IMG/VR virus record: IMGVR_UViG_3300031237_000230
Coordinates: 1 to 28,132 of that record
Origin: a virus
Reading direction: 5' to 3' (one strand)
Length of the DNA: 28,132 nt
Shown: in pieces, positions 1 to 6,747 of the stretch
Numbering within the stretch: position 1 is the first letter of the stretch
How the letters are laid out: each line of letters begins with the position of its first letter
Notes under the pieces: generated by a model
Databases searched by the model: none
Seen by the model: only the letters and a program-made list of their open reading frames with translations
What the model was told of the DNA's origin: nothing
Program-made: the position numbers and the translations under genes

Positions 1-271
1 CGGGTGCCGGCACGTGGTGCATGATGTAGCCGAGCCAGTTGTTTCCGCTCTCGGTCGCGCCGACCTGAGCGCCCTTCATGAACACCACGCGCCGGGCGGA
101 ATGCACCGCGGACAGCGCGTCCATCACGTCCTTCAGATACGGCGTGCGGCTGGTGCGCCACGGGCCCGGCTCCGCGGAGGCGCGGCTGCCAAGCATGCGA
201 TGGCGCTCGGCCCATTCCGAGACGGTGAGTTGCGGCGGTGGGCGGAGCATCGCGCCGACGCGGTGGCGCAC
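1..271 (-). CDS. Phage terminase large subunit, GpA family (N-terminal part, runs off window)
   Basis: The minus-strand reading from 271 to the left edge gives the N-terminus of a lambda GpA-type terminase large subunit, the ATPase/nuclease that packages phage DNA into the prohead. Visible family signatures are LTVSEWAERHRML, then AEPGPWRTSRTPYLKDVMDA, then VVFMKGAQVGATESGNNW, which holds the packaging ATPase's Walker A-like segment. The frame is closed upstream by a stop at 338-340. GTG at 271 (4 nt after the small-subunit stop) and ATG at 250 are both possible starts; I chose GTG because lambda GpA also has about 25 residues before the EWAD-like motif. The C-terminal ATPase and nuclease parts lie outside the window. 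It directly follows the small terminase gene, the normal order. Family call is secure; the exact start is not. Confidence 0.88.
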   Translation of the reverse strand, partial: MRHRVGAMLRPPPQLTVSEWAERHRMLGSRASAEPGPWRTSRTPYLKDVMDALSAVHSARRVVFMKGAQVGATESGNNWLGYIMHHVPAP

Positions 272-275
272 ATGC

Positions 276-791
276 TCACGGCTGCGGAGACCGGTCCCCT
301 CCGAGGCCTGCTGGATCGAAGCGATCGGCCGCCTCCGTCAGCAGGTCGTTGATGTGGCTCTGCAGGATGGTCTGCAGCAGATGCGGGTCGACGCTGATCT
401 CGGCGGCGATCAGGCCGGAGACGCGGGCCGGCCAGTTGAGCAGCGCGTCACGCATGGTGCTGCCGATCTCGTCGAGCGCGGCGTTGGCCTGGGTGACATC
501 AAGCAGGCGGCGCTTGGTCTCGTCGAGCGAGAGGCGCTGCGCCTCCACCTTCAGGGCGAGCTGCGCGACCTTCAGCCGCGCAAAGGGCGTGCCCTCCGCG
601 CCGGCACCGCTGGCCAGGGGCGAGCGGTTGGGGTCGGCGGTCTCGGTCAGGCGGCGACGGGTCTTGTCGATGTCCCACTGACCATCCGGCTCTCGGGCGA
701 TGCGGCCAGATCGTTCGGCCTTGTGCATCGCGGTGTCGCTCAGCCCGATCCGGCGGGCGGCCTCACGGGTCGAGGCGGTCAGCTCGGGCAT
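276..791 (-). CDS. Phage terminase small subunit (Nu1-like DNA-packaging protein)
   Basis: This 171-residue protein probably recognises the packaging site and recruits the large terminase. Residues about 4-48 form a winged-helix/HTH of the Nu1 type (EAARRIGLSDTAMHKAERSG, then REPDGQWDIDKTRRRL), followed by a long helical region (about 70-150) suited to oligomerisation. I chose ATG at 791 because GGGAGG lies about 7 nt upstream; a GTG at 812 in the same frame has weaker support. The stop is 4 nt before the GTG of the GpA gene, so the two are probably translated from one message. The HTH closely resembles that of the protein at 10634-11035. Function is inferred from the HTH type and its place next to GpA. 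Confidence 0.85.
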   Translation of the reverse strand: MPELTASTREAARRIGLSDTAMHKAERSGRIAREPDGQWDIDKTRRRLTETADPNRSPLASGAGAEGTPFARLKVAQLALKVEAQRLSLDETKRRLLDVTQANAALDEIGSTMRDALLNWPARVSGLIAAEISVDPHLLQTILQSHINDLLTEAADRFDPAGLGGDRSPQP

Positions 792-833
792 GGCGGCGAC
801 CTCCCGCCGCACGAGGATGGACCGCGCGCGTGC

Positions 834-1115
834 TTACCGGGGGCGCAGTGCGTGCTGACGGGCGGCTTCAAAGGCGGTAATGGCGGCGGGCCAGTCCAGC
901 GTGGCGCCGTCGCCAAGCATCTGCACCGGGGCGACGGCCACGCGGCGGCGCGACCAGTAGTTGCCGTCCAGCGTGGCGAGCCAACCGGCAAGGCCCTGCG
1001 CGGCGAGCGCCGCGGCGGCGGCTTCGACTTCTGCCTCGCTGGGTGGTGCGGCACGGCCCATCGTCACGTGCCGTCCGTCCTGCGCCAGGATGATCCAGCG
1101 TCGCTCGGAGGGCAT
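834..1115 (-). CDS. Hypothetical protein (93 aa) upstream of the terminase genes
   Basis: I do not recognise this 93-residue protein. It begins MPSERRWIILAQDGRHVTMG and has an Ala-rich helical middle and a C-terminal half with a YWSRRRVAVAPVQML segment; no signal peptide or membrane segment is apparent. Its ATG overlaps the stop of the preceding gene by 1 nt (TGATG at 1113-1117), which argues for translational coupling and that it is a real gene. The plus strand here also stays open for a long distance, but that reading is low-complexity and Arg/Gly-rich, typical of antisense in GC-rich DNA. A small accessory packaging or morphogenesis role is possible from position only. Confidence 0.6.
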   Translation of the reverse strand: MPSERRWIILAQDGRHVTMGRAAPPSEAEVEAAAAALAAQGLAGWLATLDGNYWSRRRVAVAPVQMLGDGATLDWPAAITAFEAARQHALRPR

Positions 1116-1315
1116 CAGCCCTCCTCCTTCTCAGTCTGCCAGGTGGCGTAGTCGACCGTGGCGAAGATCCCGCGCCCGTCGCTGGCGGTGCAGACCTGGA
1201 TCGTCGCGCGGCCCACGCTGTCGGTGCTGCGCGGCGCGGTGGCGAGAAGCTGCTGCCAGGCGGCGCGATCCTGCGGGCCTTCGGAGGTCTGGTGCGGGAG
1301 CGTGTTGATGGTCAT
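1115..1315 (-). CDS. Hypothetical protein (66 aa)
   Basis: This is a 66-residue protein of unknown function that starts MTINTLPHQTSEGPQDRAAW and ends with an acidic tail. The ATG at 1315 is favoured over longer readings because GGAG sits 6 nt upstream, and because the sequence further upstream is a leader repeat shared with the gene starting at 2651, so it is probably non-coding. It overlaps the next gene by 1 nt. The segment RATIQVCTASDGRGIFATVDY suggests a small beta-rich fold. It likely starts a short transcript running into the terminase genes. Confidence 0.6.
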   Translation of the reverse strand: MTINTLPHQTSEGPQDRAAWQQLLATAPRSTDSVGRATIQVCTASDGRGIFATVDYATWQTEKEEG

Positions 1316-1344
1316 CGTCGTCTCCGTCTCGGCGGGGCGGGACG

Positions 1345-1389
1345 CCCTGCGCGTGACGGACGATTCGCGCTGTGTCGGAGCGCAGCCAA
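1345..1389 (-). promoter_or_regulatory. Promoter-like leader element, copy 1
   Basis: On the minus strand TTGGCT (1384-1389) is separated by exactly 17 nt from GAATCG (1361-1366), the spacing of a sigma-70-like promoter, though the -10 match is poor. The 30 nt at 1345-1374 match 2682-2711 at 28 of 30 positions, and that copy has the same 17-nt arrangement. Both copies lie just upstream of a small gene with a GGAGAC-type ribosome site. A shared promoter or regulator site is inferred from this duplication. Confidence 0.5.
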
Positions 1390-1398
1390 CTCGATAAG

Positions 1399-1427
1399 GC
1401 GCCGGGAATCTGGATGATCCCCGGCGC
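1399..1427 (-). terminator. Stem-loop downstream of the DUF3489 gene
   Basis: Perfect 8-bp arms GCGCCGGG (1399-1406) and CCCGGCGC (1420-1427) enclose a 13-nt loop, 35-63 nt past the DUF3489 stop on the minus strand. No clear U-tract follows, so this may be a weak terminator or a processing hairpin that separates the DUF3489 transcript from the next promoter-like element. Confidence 0.4.
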
Positions 1428-1461
1428 TCCCGATGATGTTCGACCTCGTGGCTGAGATGCT

Positions 1462-2319
1462 TCACTCAGCGAGGGCGTAGATGGTGAAGGAGCCCTTCGC
1501 GCCCGTCTTGTTGGGGCCGACCATCCGCTCGCGCGACTTCACCTCGACCGCGTGGCCCTTCTTCTTCAGCCCGGCGAAGAAGCCGCGGACCGTGTGCTGC
1601 GCCCAGCCCGTCGCTTCGGCGATCTGCGCGACCGTCGCGCCCTCCGGCCGGCGTAGCATGGCCAGCACCTGCTCCTGCTTCGTGCCCTCGCGCGGCTTGC
1701 GCGGCGCGCCCGGCTCGCGGGCGATGCGGACGGGCTTGCCGGCGAGCAGCGTGCGCAGAGCCTCCATCGGCGCGTGCAGGGCGCCGATCATGTCGCCCTC
1801 GCGGTTTGCCTCGTCGTCCCAGGCGGCGAGCACCGCCGCGGCAGCTTCGCGCAGGCTGGTGCGCGGCGTGGCGCTGCGCACCGCCAGGGCCTGGTCGAGC
1901 ATGGCGATCTCCTCCGTCAGGGGCGCGGGCTGGGCGGCTTCGGCGACCTTGGCGTCCTGCGTCGCGGGCTCCGCGGCGGGCGCCACCGTGGGCGCCGTGT
2001 GGGGCACGCTGCCCTCGATGCCCGAGCAGTCGGGCTCGCCCGTCACCGCGTCGCCCTCATTCGGGTCGATGCCGATGGCGCGCAGCCCCTCGTCGGTGAT
2101 GCGCGCCACGATCCAGGTGCCGTCGTCATCCTGGCGCCAGCCGAGCCCGACATGCTCCCGCGGGGCGTTGATCTCGGTGAGCAGGTTGTTCTTGATCAGG
2201 CTGCGGAACACCGCGTTGCGCGCCGCGGCCGGGAGCGTCTTCGGCGCGCGGGCGAGGCCCATCTCGTGCTGCGCGGCGGCGCTGAGGATCACGCGCTGGG
2301 TGTCGGAAAGCTTGGTCAT
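1462..2319 (-). CDS. DUF3489 domain-containing protein (HTH)
   Basis: This 285-residue protein ends in a DUF3489-type domain: about residues 210-250 read TKQEQVLAMLRRPEGATVAQ, then IAEATGWAQHTVRGFFAGLK, a winged-helix-like DNA-binding motif. A first domain (about 1-95) begins MTKLSDTQRVILSAAAQHE and resembles a second HTH region. The middle is an Ala/Pro/Glu-rich linker. Proteins of this family are common in alphaproteobacterial phages and genomic islands, but their role is not established; a regulatory, DNA-binding role is inferred. The ATG at 2319 has GGAGACCACCACG before it. It is bounded by stem-loops on both sides (1399-1427 and 2370-2395), so it may be a separately controlled unit inside the leftward block. 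Confidence 0.8.
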   Translation of the reverse strand: MTKLSDTQRVILSAAAQHEMGLARAPKTLPAAARNAVFRSLIKNNLLTEINAPREHVGLGWRQDDDGTWIVARITDEGLRAIGIDPNEGDAVTGEPDCSGIEGSVPHTAPTVAPAAEPATQDAKVAEAAQPAPLTEEIAMLDQALAVRSATPRTSLREAAAAVLAAWDDEANREGDMIGALHAPMEALRTLLAGKPVRIAREPGAPRKPREGTKQEQVLAMLRRPEGATVAQIAEATGWAQHTVRGFFAGLKKKGHAVEVKSRERMVGPNKTGAKGSFTIYALAE

Positions 2320-2369
2320 CGTGGTGGTCTCCGGTTGCGGGTGCCGGTCATCGGCCCCTACTGCCGGGA

Positions 2370-2395
2370 GCCCCGCCGGCGTCGCCGGTCGGGGC
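2370..2395 (-). terminator. Strong GC stem-loop between the 78-aa gene and the DUF3489 gene
   Basis: GCCCCG-CCGGCG (2370-2381) can pair with CGCCGG and CGGGGC (2383-2395), with single-base interruptions, 20 nt downstream of the stop at 2415 on the minus strand. No U-tract is visible. It could attenuate transcription or stabilise the upstream message. Confidence 0.35.
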
Positions 2396-2414
2396 GGTGC
2401 GGGAGTGGTCCGCT

Positions 2415-2651
2415 TCAGGCTTCGTATTCGCCCCGGCGGAAATGCTGGTCCGCGATGTCCTTCAGCTTAGCGGTGGCGTCGGAAAGCCAAGCCGCTTCGC
2501 CCCAAAGCACCGTCTCGGGGTCCGCGCCGAAATGGTCCGCGCTGGCCTGGGTGAGTTCCGCGAGGAGGGCGTCGAATTCGGCCTTCTTCGCGAGGAAGGC
2601 GACCAGGCTGTTTTCCTGGTTGCGGGCGGCGCGGGCGGTGCGGTCGGTCAT
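2415..2651 (-). CDS. Hypothetical protein (78 aa)
   Basis: This small 78-residue, mostly helical protein starts MTDRTARAARNQENSLVAFL and contains KKAEFDALLAELTQASADHF; I see no catalytic motif or membrane segment. Such short helical proteins are frequent in alphaproteobacterial prophages, but I cannot name a function. The ATG at 2651 is chosen because GGAG precedes it; the longer reading upstream runs through the duplicated leader element, which is likely non-coding. It is transcribed away from the methyltransferase gene at 2751, 99 nt upstream. Confidence 0.6.
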   Translation of the reverse strand: MTDRTARAARNQENSLVAFLAKKAEFDALLAELTQASADHFGADPETVLWGEAAWLSDATAKLKDIADQHFRRGEYEA

Positions 2652-2681
2652 GCTGGTCTCCGTCTGTTGCTGCAGGGCATC

Positions 2682-2726
2682 CCCTGCGTGTGACGGACCA
2701 TTCGCGCTGTGGCGCGCACGAGCCAA
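2682..2726 (-). promoter_or_regulatory. Promoter-like leader element, copy 2
   Basis: The minus strand shows TTGGCT (2721-2726), 17 nt, then GAATGG (2698-2703), the same geometry as the copy at 1345-1389. Positions 2682-2711 match 1345-1374 at 28 of 30. It lies 31-75 nt upstream of the ATG at 2651, so it probably gives the 78-aa gene its own transcript. Confidence 0.5.
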
Positions 2727-2750
2727 GCAAGATGCAGCGTCGCGAGATTG

Positions 2751-4019
2751 CTATGATCCGGCGGCCTGGATCACATCATGATCGACGATGCCGCGTGCCG
2801 CGGCGATGTCCGCGAAAGTTCGGTCCTCACCGTCAAGCACCGCGGTCTCGCCTGTCGTTTCCTGCCAGCGCCGCACGATCACATCGGCATAGGCCGGATC
2901 AATCTCCAGCAGCACGGCGCGCCGTCCCGTGCGCTCTGCCGCGATCATCGTGGTGCCCGATCCGCCGAAGCAGTCGAGCACCGTGTCACGCGGCTTGCTG
3001 CTGTTGCGGATGGCCCGCTCGACCAGAGCCACCGGCTTCATCGTCGGATGCAGGTCGTTGCGCGCCGGCTTGTCGAAGTGCCAGACGTTCCCCTGGTCGC
3101 GGGCGCCGCACCAATAATGCTGGCTGCCCTGGCGCCAGCCGTAGAGCATTGCCTCGAACTGCTGGTGGTAGTCGGCGCGGCCGAGCGCGAAAGTGTTCTT
3201 GGCCCAGATGATGGTGCTGGACCATTTGCCGCCGGCCTCCTGCCAGACCCGATGCAGCGTCGGCCATTCGGAGGAGGACATGCAGACGTAGCAGGCGCCC
3301 TTGGTAACCGAGAGCAGATTGGCCAATGCAGGGCGGAGGAACTCGGGAAAGCCACCGCCGAGCGCGTCATTGGCGATGGTCATCTTGGCCGCCGTGCCGC
3401 CTTCGTAGGCCACATTATAGGGCGGATCGACGAAGCCCATGTCGGCCAAGTGGCCAGCGCCGAGGGCGCGCTGGACGTCGATCAGCTTCGTCGCGTCGCC
3501 ACAGAGCAACCGGTGCTCGCCGCAACGCCAGAGATCACCGGTGCGCGTGACGGGGATCGCCGGTGGCGGCGGCGCCTCGTCGGCATCGTCGCCGAGACCG
3601 GCGCCGGCTGCCGCCAGGAGGCGATCAAGCTCCATGCCGGAAAAACCAAGTACGTCGAGGTCCACCACCGCCTCGTCGCGGATGCGGGCGATCTCCGCAG
3701 CCAGCAGCGCTTCGTCCCAGCCGGAGTTCAGCGCGATCTGGTTGTCCGCGAGCCGCAGGGCACGCGCCTGCGCCGGGGAAAGGTGGCCGAGCCGCAGAAC
3801 AGGCACGGAGGCGAGGCCCAGCTGCTTGGCCGCCATGACGCGACCGTGGCCGGCGATCAGCACACCCTCGGCGTCGACCAGGACCGGATTCACGAAGCCG
3901 AACTCGGCAATGGAGGCGGCAATCTGTGCCACCTGCGACGGCGAATGCGTGCGGGCGTTCTCGGCGTAGGGCACCAGCGCCGCCACCGGCAGCGACGAGA
4001 CGACTAGATCAGGCTGCAT
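2751..4019 (-). CDS. ParB-like nuclease domain / DNA methyltransferase fusion (DPPY type)
   Basis: This 422-residue phage-type protein joins an N-terminal ParB/Srx-like domain (about 5-100; NARTHSPSQVAQIA, GHGR at 57-60, LRLADNQIALNSGWDE) to an SAM-dependent amino-methyltransferase. Methylase motif IV is DPPY (198-201) and motif I DCFGGSGTT (349-357) comes after it, preceded by HPTMKP (324-329): the order of beta-class N6-adenine or N4-cytosine enzymes; DPPY is more usual for N6-adenine. ATG at 4019 is supported by GGAGAT upstream and overlaps the previous gene by 11 nt. No restriction nuclease is fused or adjacent on this strand, so an orphan methylase protecting phage DNA is the best reading. 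Target sequence is unknown. Confidence 0.9.
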   Translation of the reverse strand: MQPDLVVSSLPVAALVPYAENARTHSPSQVAQIAASIAEFGFVNPVLVDAEGVLIAGHGRVMAAKQLGLASVPVLRLGHLSPAQARALRLADNQIALNSGWDEALLAAEIARIRDEAVVDLDVLGFSGMELDRLLAAAGAGLGDDADEAPPPPAIPVTRTGDLWRCGEHRLLCGDATKLIDVQRALGAGHLADMGFVDPPYNVAYEGGTAAKMTIANDALGGGFPEFLRPALANLLSVTKGACYVCMSSSEWPTLHRVWQEAGGKWSSTIIWAKNTFALGRADYHQQFEAMLYGWRQGSQHYWCGARDQGNVWHFDKPARNDLHPTMKPVALVERAIRNSSKPRDTVLDCFGGSGTTMIAAERTGRRAVLLEIDPAYADVIVRRWQETTGETAVLDGEDRTFADIAAARGIVDHDVIQAAGS

Positions 4020-5475
4020 TGGCGGTGATCTCCATCCGCACCGCGGCAATGGCGTCGTAATCGCGCCCATCTTCGGCGAGGGTCACCGGCAGCTCGGGAT
4101 GGAGCATCCGCCAGCGGGCGATGGCCAGGTCGACATAGGCCGGCGCCAGCTCGATCGCCCGCACGCGGCGGCCGGTGCGCTGGCCGGAGAGGATCGTGGT
4201 GCCGGAGCCGCCGAAGGGCTCGAACACGGCGTCGCCCTCGTCCGTGTAGGTTCGCATCAGGAACTCAGGCAGCACCACCGGGAACACCGCGGGGTGCTCG
4301 GTCTCGATGCCGCGGCCCTTGTGGCGGGTCAGGCGCAGCACGTTGTCGGGGATCCGGAAATCCTGCACCGGCAGCCCGGCGTGCTGATATTCGGAGATGG
4401 TCCCATCGGCCGCCCGCAACCCGCTGCCCTTGTTCGGCGTGCCGGCCCATTTGCAGGGCACGATCTTGTTGGCCTGGCGGGCCTGACGGTTGAAGTGGAA
4501 GATGAACTCGAAGGCGGGCGCCAGTCGGCCATTCCAGTCACCCGGCAGGCCGGGCCCCTGGTCCCATGTGTATAGCCCGAACCGGCGCCAGCCGCGCGCC
4601 CGCATCCAGTCGAGCCAGCCCGACCAATACGGGATCCATTCACTGTCGCGGTGGATCAGGCCGAGGTTCACCAGCACCTGGCCGTCCGGCCGCATGGCCG
4701 CGTCGAGATGCTGGAACACGCCCTGCATTAGGGCATCCCAGTCGGTGCCGCCGCCGGTGGTGTAGTCGCGCTGGTTTCCATACGGCGGGCTGGTCAACAG
4801 GAGCGCAGCGCGGTCCTCGCCCATCACGCGCGCCACGCTGGCGGCGTCGGTGCTGTCGCCGCAGAGCAGGCGATGATCGCCGAGCAGCCAGAGGTCACCG
4901 GGACGCGTGACGGCCTGGCGCGGCGGCTCCGGATTTGCATCGGCGGGATCCTCCGCCCGCGCATCCTCGGTGCCAGCCGCGCCTGCCGCACCGCCCCCCT
5001 CGGCGGGATCCGCAGACAGCGCCTCGGGCGCGTCGCCGTCGGACACGGCATCTCCAGCCGCCGCGAGGATGTCTGCGAGCTCATCCGCCGAGAAGCCAAG
5101 GGCACCGAGGTCGATGTCCGCCAACTGCACCGCGGCGAGCGCATCACGCAGCAGCGCCTGGTCCCAGGTCGCGTTCTCCGCGATGCGATTGTCGGCGAGC
5201 CGCAGCGCTTCCTTCTGGGCCGCGGACAGGTGCCGCAGCACGATCACCGGCACCTTGGTCATGCCGATCGCCGTCGCGGCTTCGAGCCGACCGTGGCCGG
5301 CGATCAGCACGCCGTCCTCATCCACGAGCAGCGGATTGGTGAAGCCGAAGGCCAGCATGCTGGCCTTGATCTGCTCCAACTGCTCGGCACTGTGCACGCG
5401 CGCGTTGCCGGCATGCGGCCGCAGCTCCACCACCGGACGCAGCAGGATCTTCGCCGCCATCCAGGGGAGCGTCAT
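4009..5475 (-). CDS. ParB-like nuclease domain / DNA methyltransferase fusion (SPPY type)
   Basis: This second fusion of the same architecture has 488 residues. The ParB-like domain is at about 8-105 (HAGNARVHSAEQLEQIKAS, GHGR 60-63, LRLADNRIAENATWDQ). An Ala/Glu/Asp-rich linker (about 140-190) leads to the methylase, with motif IV TSPPY (228-232) and motif I FGGSGTT (421-427). S/TPPY is the form more usual for N4-cytosine methylation, so it may differ in target base from its neighbour. I chose ATG at 5475; ATG at 5460 is also possible because neither has a strong Shine-Dalgarno. Upstream is a 381-nt region with two families of repeats, probably the control region of this methylase pair and of the divergent cassette at 5857. 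Confidence 0.88.
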   Translation of the reverse strand: MTLPWMAAKILLRPVVELRPHAGNARVHSAEQLEQIKASMLAFGFTNPLLVDEDGVLIAGHGRLEAATAIGMTKVPVIVLRHLSAAQKEALRLADNRIAENATWDQALLRDALAAVQLADIDLGALGFSADELADILAAAGDAVSDGDAPEALSADPAEGGGAAGAAGTEDARAEDPADANPEPPRQAVTRPGDLWLLGDHRLLCGDSTDAASVARVMGEDRAALLLTSPPYGNQRDYTTGGGTDWDALMQGVFQHLDAAMRPDGQVLVNLGLIHRDSEWIPYWSGWLDWMRARGWRRFGLYTWDQGPGLPGDWNGRLAPAFEFIFHFNRQARQANKIVPCKWAGTPNKGSGLRAADGTISEYQHAGLPVQDFRIPDNVLRLTRHKGRGIETEHPAVFPVVLPEFLMRTYTDEGDAVFEPFGGSGTTILSGQRTGRRVRAIELAPAYVDLAIARWRMLHPELPVTLAEDGRDYDAIAAVRMEITANAA

Positions 5476-5500
5476 GAGGCCATCCAGATCTGGGAGTGGG

Positions 5501-5592
5501 TGCAAACCATGCGGCCCGCGAGTGCAAACCTGGCACGGTATGGTTTGCGGGCTATCTGGCTGATCGCACGGGGAAAAGGCTGCAAACTGCAA
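5501..5592. promoter_or_regulatory. Cluster of TGCAAAC sites (operator-like)
   Basis: TGCAAACC occurs at 5501-5508 and 5523-5530 (22 bp apart, about two helical turns). GGTTTGC at 5542-5548 is inverted, making a 9-bp perfect inverted pair GCAAACCAT (5502-5510)/ATGGTTTGC (5540-5548). A fourth copy, TGCAAACTGCAA, is at 5581-5592. The cluster lies 26-117 nt upstream of the methylase start at 5475. It fits operator sites for a repressor; the protein is unknown. Confidence 0.5.
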
Positions 5593-5677
5593 CCCTGTTT
5601 TTCGGCCTGGCGCTAACGACCTTGCGCGCTTCCGCCCCCCGCATACAGCGGGGCCAGGAAGGACCCTGCGGCTCGAA

Positions 5678-5719
5678 AGCCACTGTGGCTGATCAGCGGA
5701 CGAGTGGCTCGGGAGCCAC
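5678..5719. promoter_or_regulatory. Paired AGCCAC/GTGGCT palindromes (operator-like)
   Basis: AGCCAC-t-GTGGCT (5678-5690) is followed by GTGGCTC-gg-GAGCCAC (5704-5719), giving four copies of one 6-bp half-site within 42 bp. They sit in the non-coding interval between the leftward methylases and the rightward gene at 5857. The remainder of 5476-5856 shows no gene I can support; 5755-5840 is somewhat AT-richer and may hold the promoter of the rightward cassette. Confidence 0.45.
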
Positions 5720-5856
5720 CAGCCGCAGCCGCAATTCAACGACTGTCGAGAGATTACTCGATATGAGTTTCGGGCATCAACGCGACATTCTTTCGCTCTT
5801 GTTCCTTTCTCTTCGTTTCCGCGGCACCATCGTCCGAAGAAGGCAGGAGCGATCGC

Positions 5857-6732
5857 GTGGGCGATGGTGTTGTTCTGGATCCAGGCTGGTGGTGTTGGCT
5901 TGAAGCGCCGGTTTTGTCGCCAGGTTGGGGCGCCAGCCCCGTCTTTGTGACGCGAGTAGAGCCACTGAAGACGGGCAAGGGGATGCTACGCCTGAGCTTC
6001 ATTCAGGCCATCCACCGGGTTACTGCGCGCGAACGCGAGGTGGTGCTGCGGGTCCTGTTCCGGGGAGACCGACACCTCGTCGGCACGCTGAAGGACGACG
6101 ACGGTGCAATCCGCACGGCCATCCTGGCTGCGCCCGATTACGGCTGGCTAGAGACCTACTGCCCACTCCTGCTTCGGCGACGCCCACCCTCTGGCCCGAC
6201 CTTCATTATCGTGGGCCAGCCGCCGCCTCCTGGCCCGACCGCTGCGGAGCACCTTGACGCTAACTTCGGCCGGACGCCGGCTCAGATCCTTCGCGGTGCA
6301 AACGCGGAAAGCTTCGGGCGGGATCATCCACCGATGCCTGCGCGGTCCAGCCTCTTCAGCCTTGACCAGACATACGGTCCCTTCGACTCCTGGATGATTG
6401 CACGGGGCTTTGTCCCGACGGTGATGGAGGAGAAGTGGTTCATCTACACGGAGAGCGGCCGGTTCCTGTTCCGGCGCAGCTGGACCGGCATGCTTATCTA
6501 CGACGTCGAAGCGACCTGGCGCGACGACCAGCTCTATCTCGGGCAGGTGCGGGTGAACCGAGATCCCGACCAGTACGGCGAGACCGATGACGAATACGAC
6601 CGGCGACTACTGGCCTATCTCATCGTGGTCGTGCTGCTGGGCGAACACGCCCCCTTCCCAACGAAGGAAGAGCCGACATCAGAGCAAGCCGCCTTGCAGG
6701 CTTGGTCGCTGGCTGGCAAGGCGTCGCTGTAG
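5857..6732 (+). CDS. Hypothetical two-domain protein (291 aa), opposite-strand cassette gene 1
   Basis: I do not recognise a named family. The GTG at 5857 has AGGAG about 8 nt upstream (5844-5848), which decides the start. Two conserved-looking parts are visible: an N-terminal region (about 8-105; PGWWCWLEAPVLSPGWG, FIQAIHRVTAREREVVLRVL, then DYGWLETYCP) and a C-terminal domain (about 172-265; SWMIARGFVPTVMEEKWFIY, RFLFRRSWTGMLIYDVEA, VRVNRDPDQYGETDDEYD). Aromatic-rich strands suggest a compact beta fold; no signal peptide or clear membrane span is present. It is 15 nt upstream of a PD-(D/E)XK-like gene and runs opposite to the phage operon, which fits a cargo (moron) gene. Function is unknown. 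Confidence 0.7.
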   Translation: MGDGVVLDPGWWCWLEAPVLSPGWGASPVFVTRVEPLKTGKGMLRLSFIQAIHRVTAREREVVLRVLFRGDRHLVGTLKDDDGAIRTAILAAPDYGWLETYCPLLLRRRPPSGPTFIIVGQPPPPGPTAAEHLDANFGRTPAQILRGANAESFGRDHPPMPARSSLFSLDQTYGPFDSWMIARGFVPTVMEEKWFIYTESGRFLFRRSWTGMLIYDVEATWRDDQLYLGQVRVNRDPDQYGETDDEYDRRLLAYLIVVVLLGEHAPFPTKEEPTSEQAALQAWSLAGKASL

Positions 6733-6747
6733 GGACACCGCACCGGC

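Noticed and set aside
78-1151. Plus-strand open frame across the terminase region
   Set aside because: It is antisense to terminase genes with clear family motifs and coupled starts, and its product is low-complexity.
4020-4070. Upstream extension of the first ParB-methylase to 4070
   Set aside because: The extension lies inside the previous gene, has no ribosome site and is not ParB-like; ATG 4019 has GGAGAT upstream.
5476-5739. N-terminal extension of the second ParB-methylase to 5739
   Set aside because: This stretch contains both operator-like repeat clusters and reads as Cys/Trp/Pro-rich, non-homologous sequence, so it is probably non-coding.
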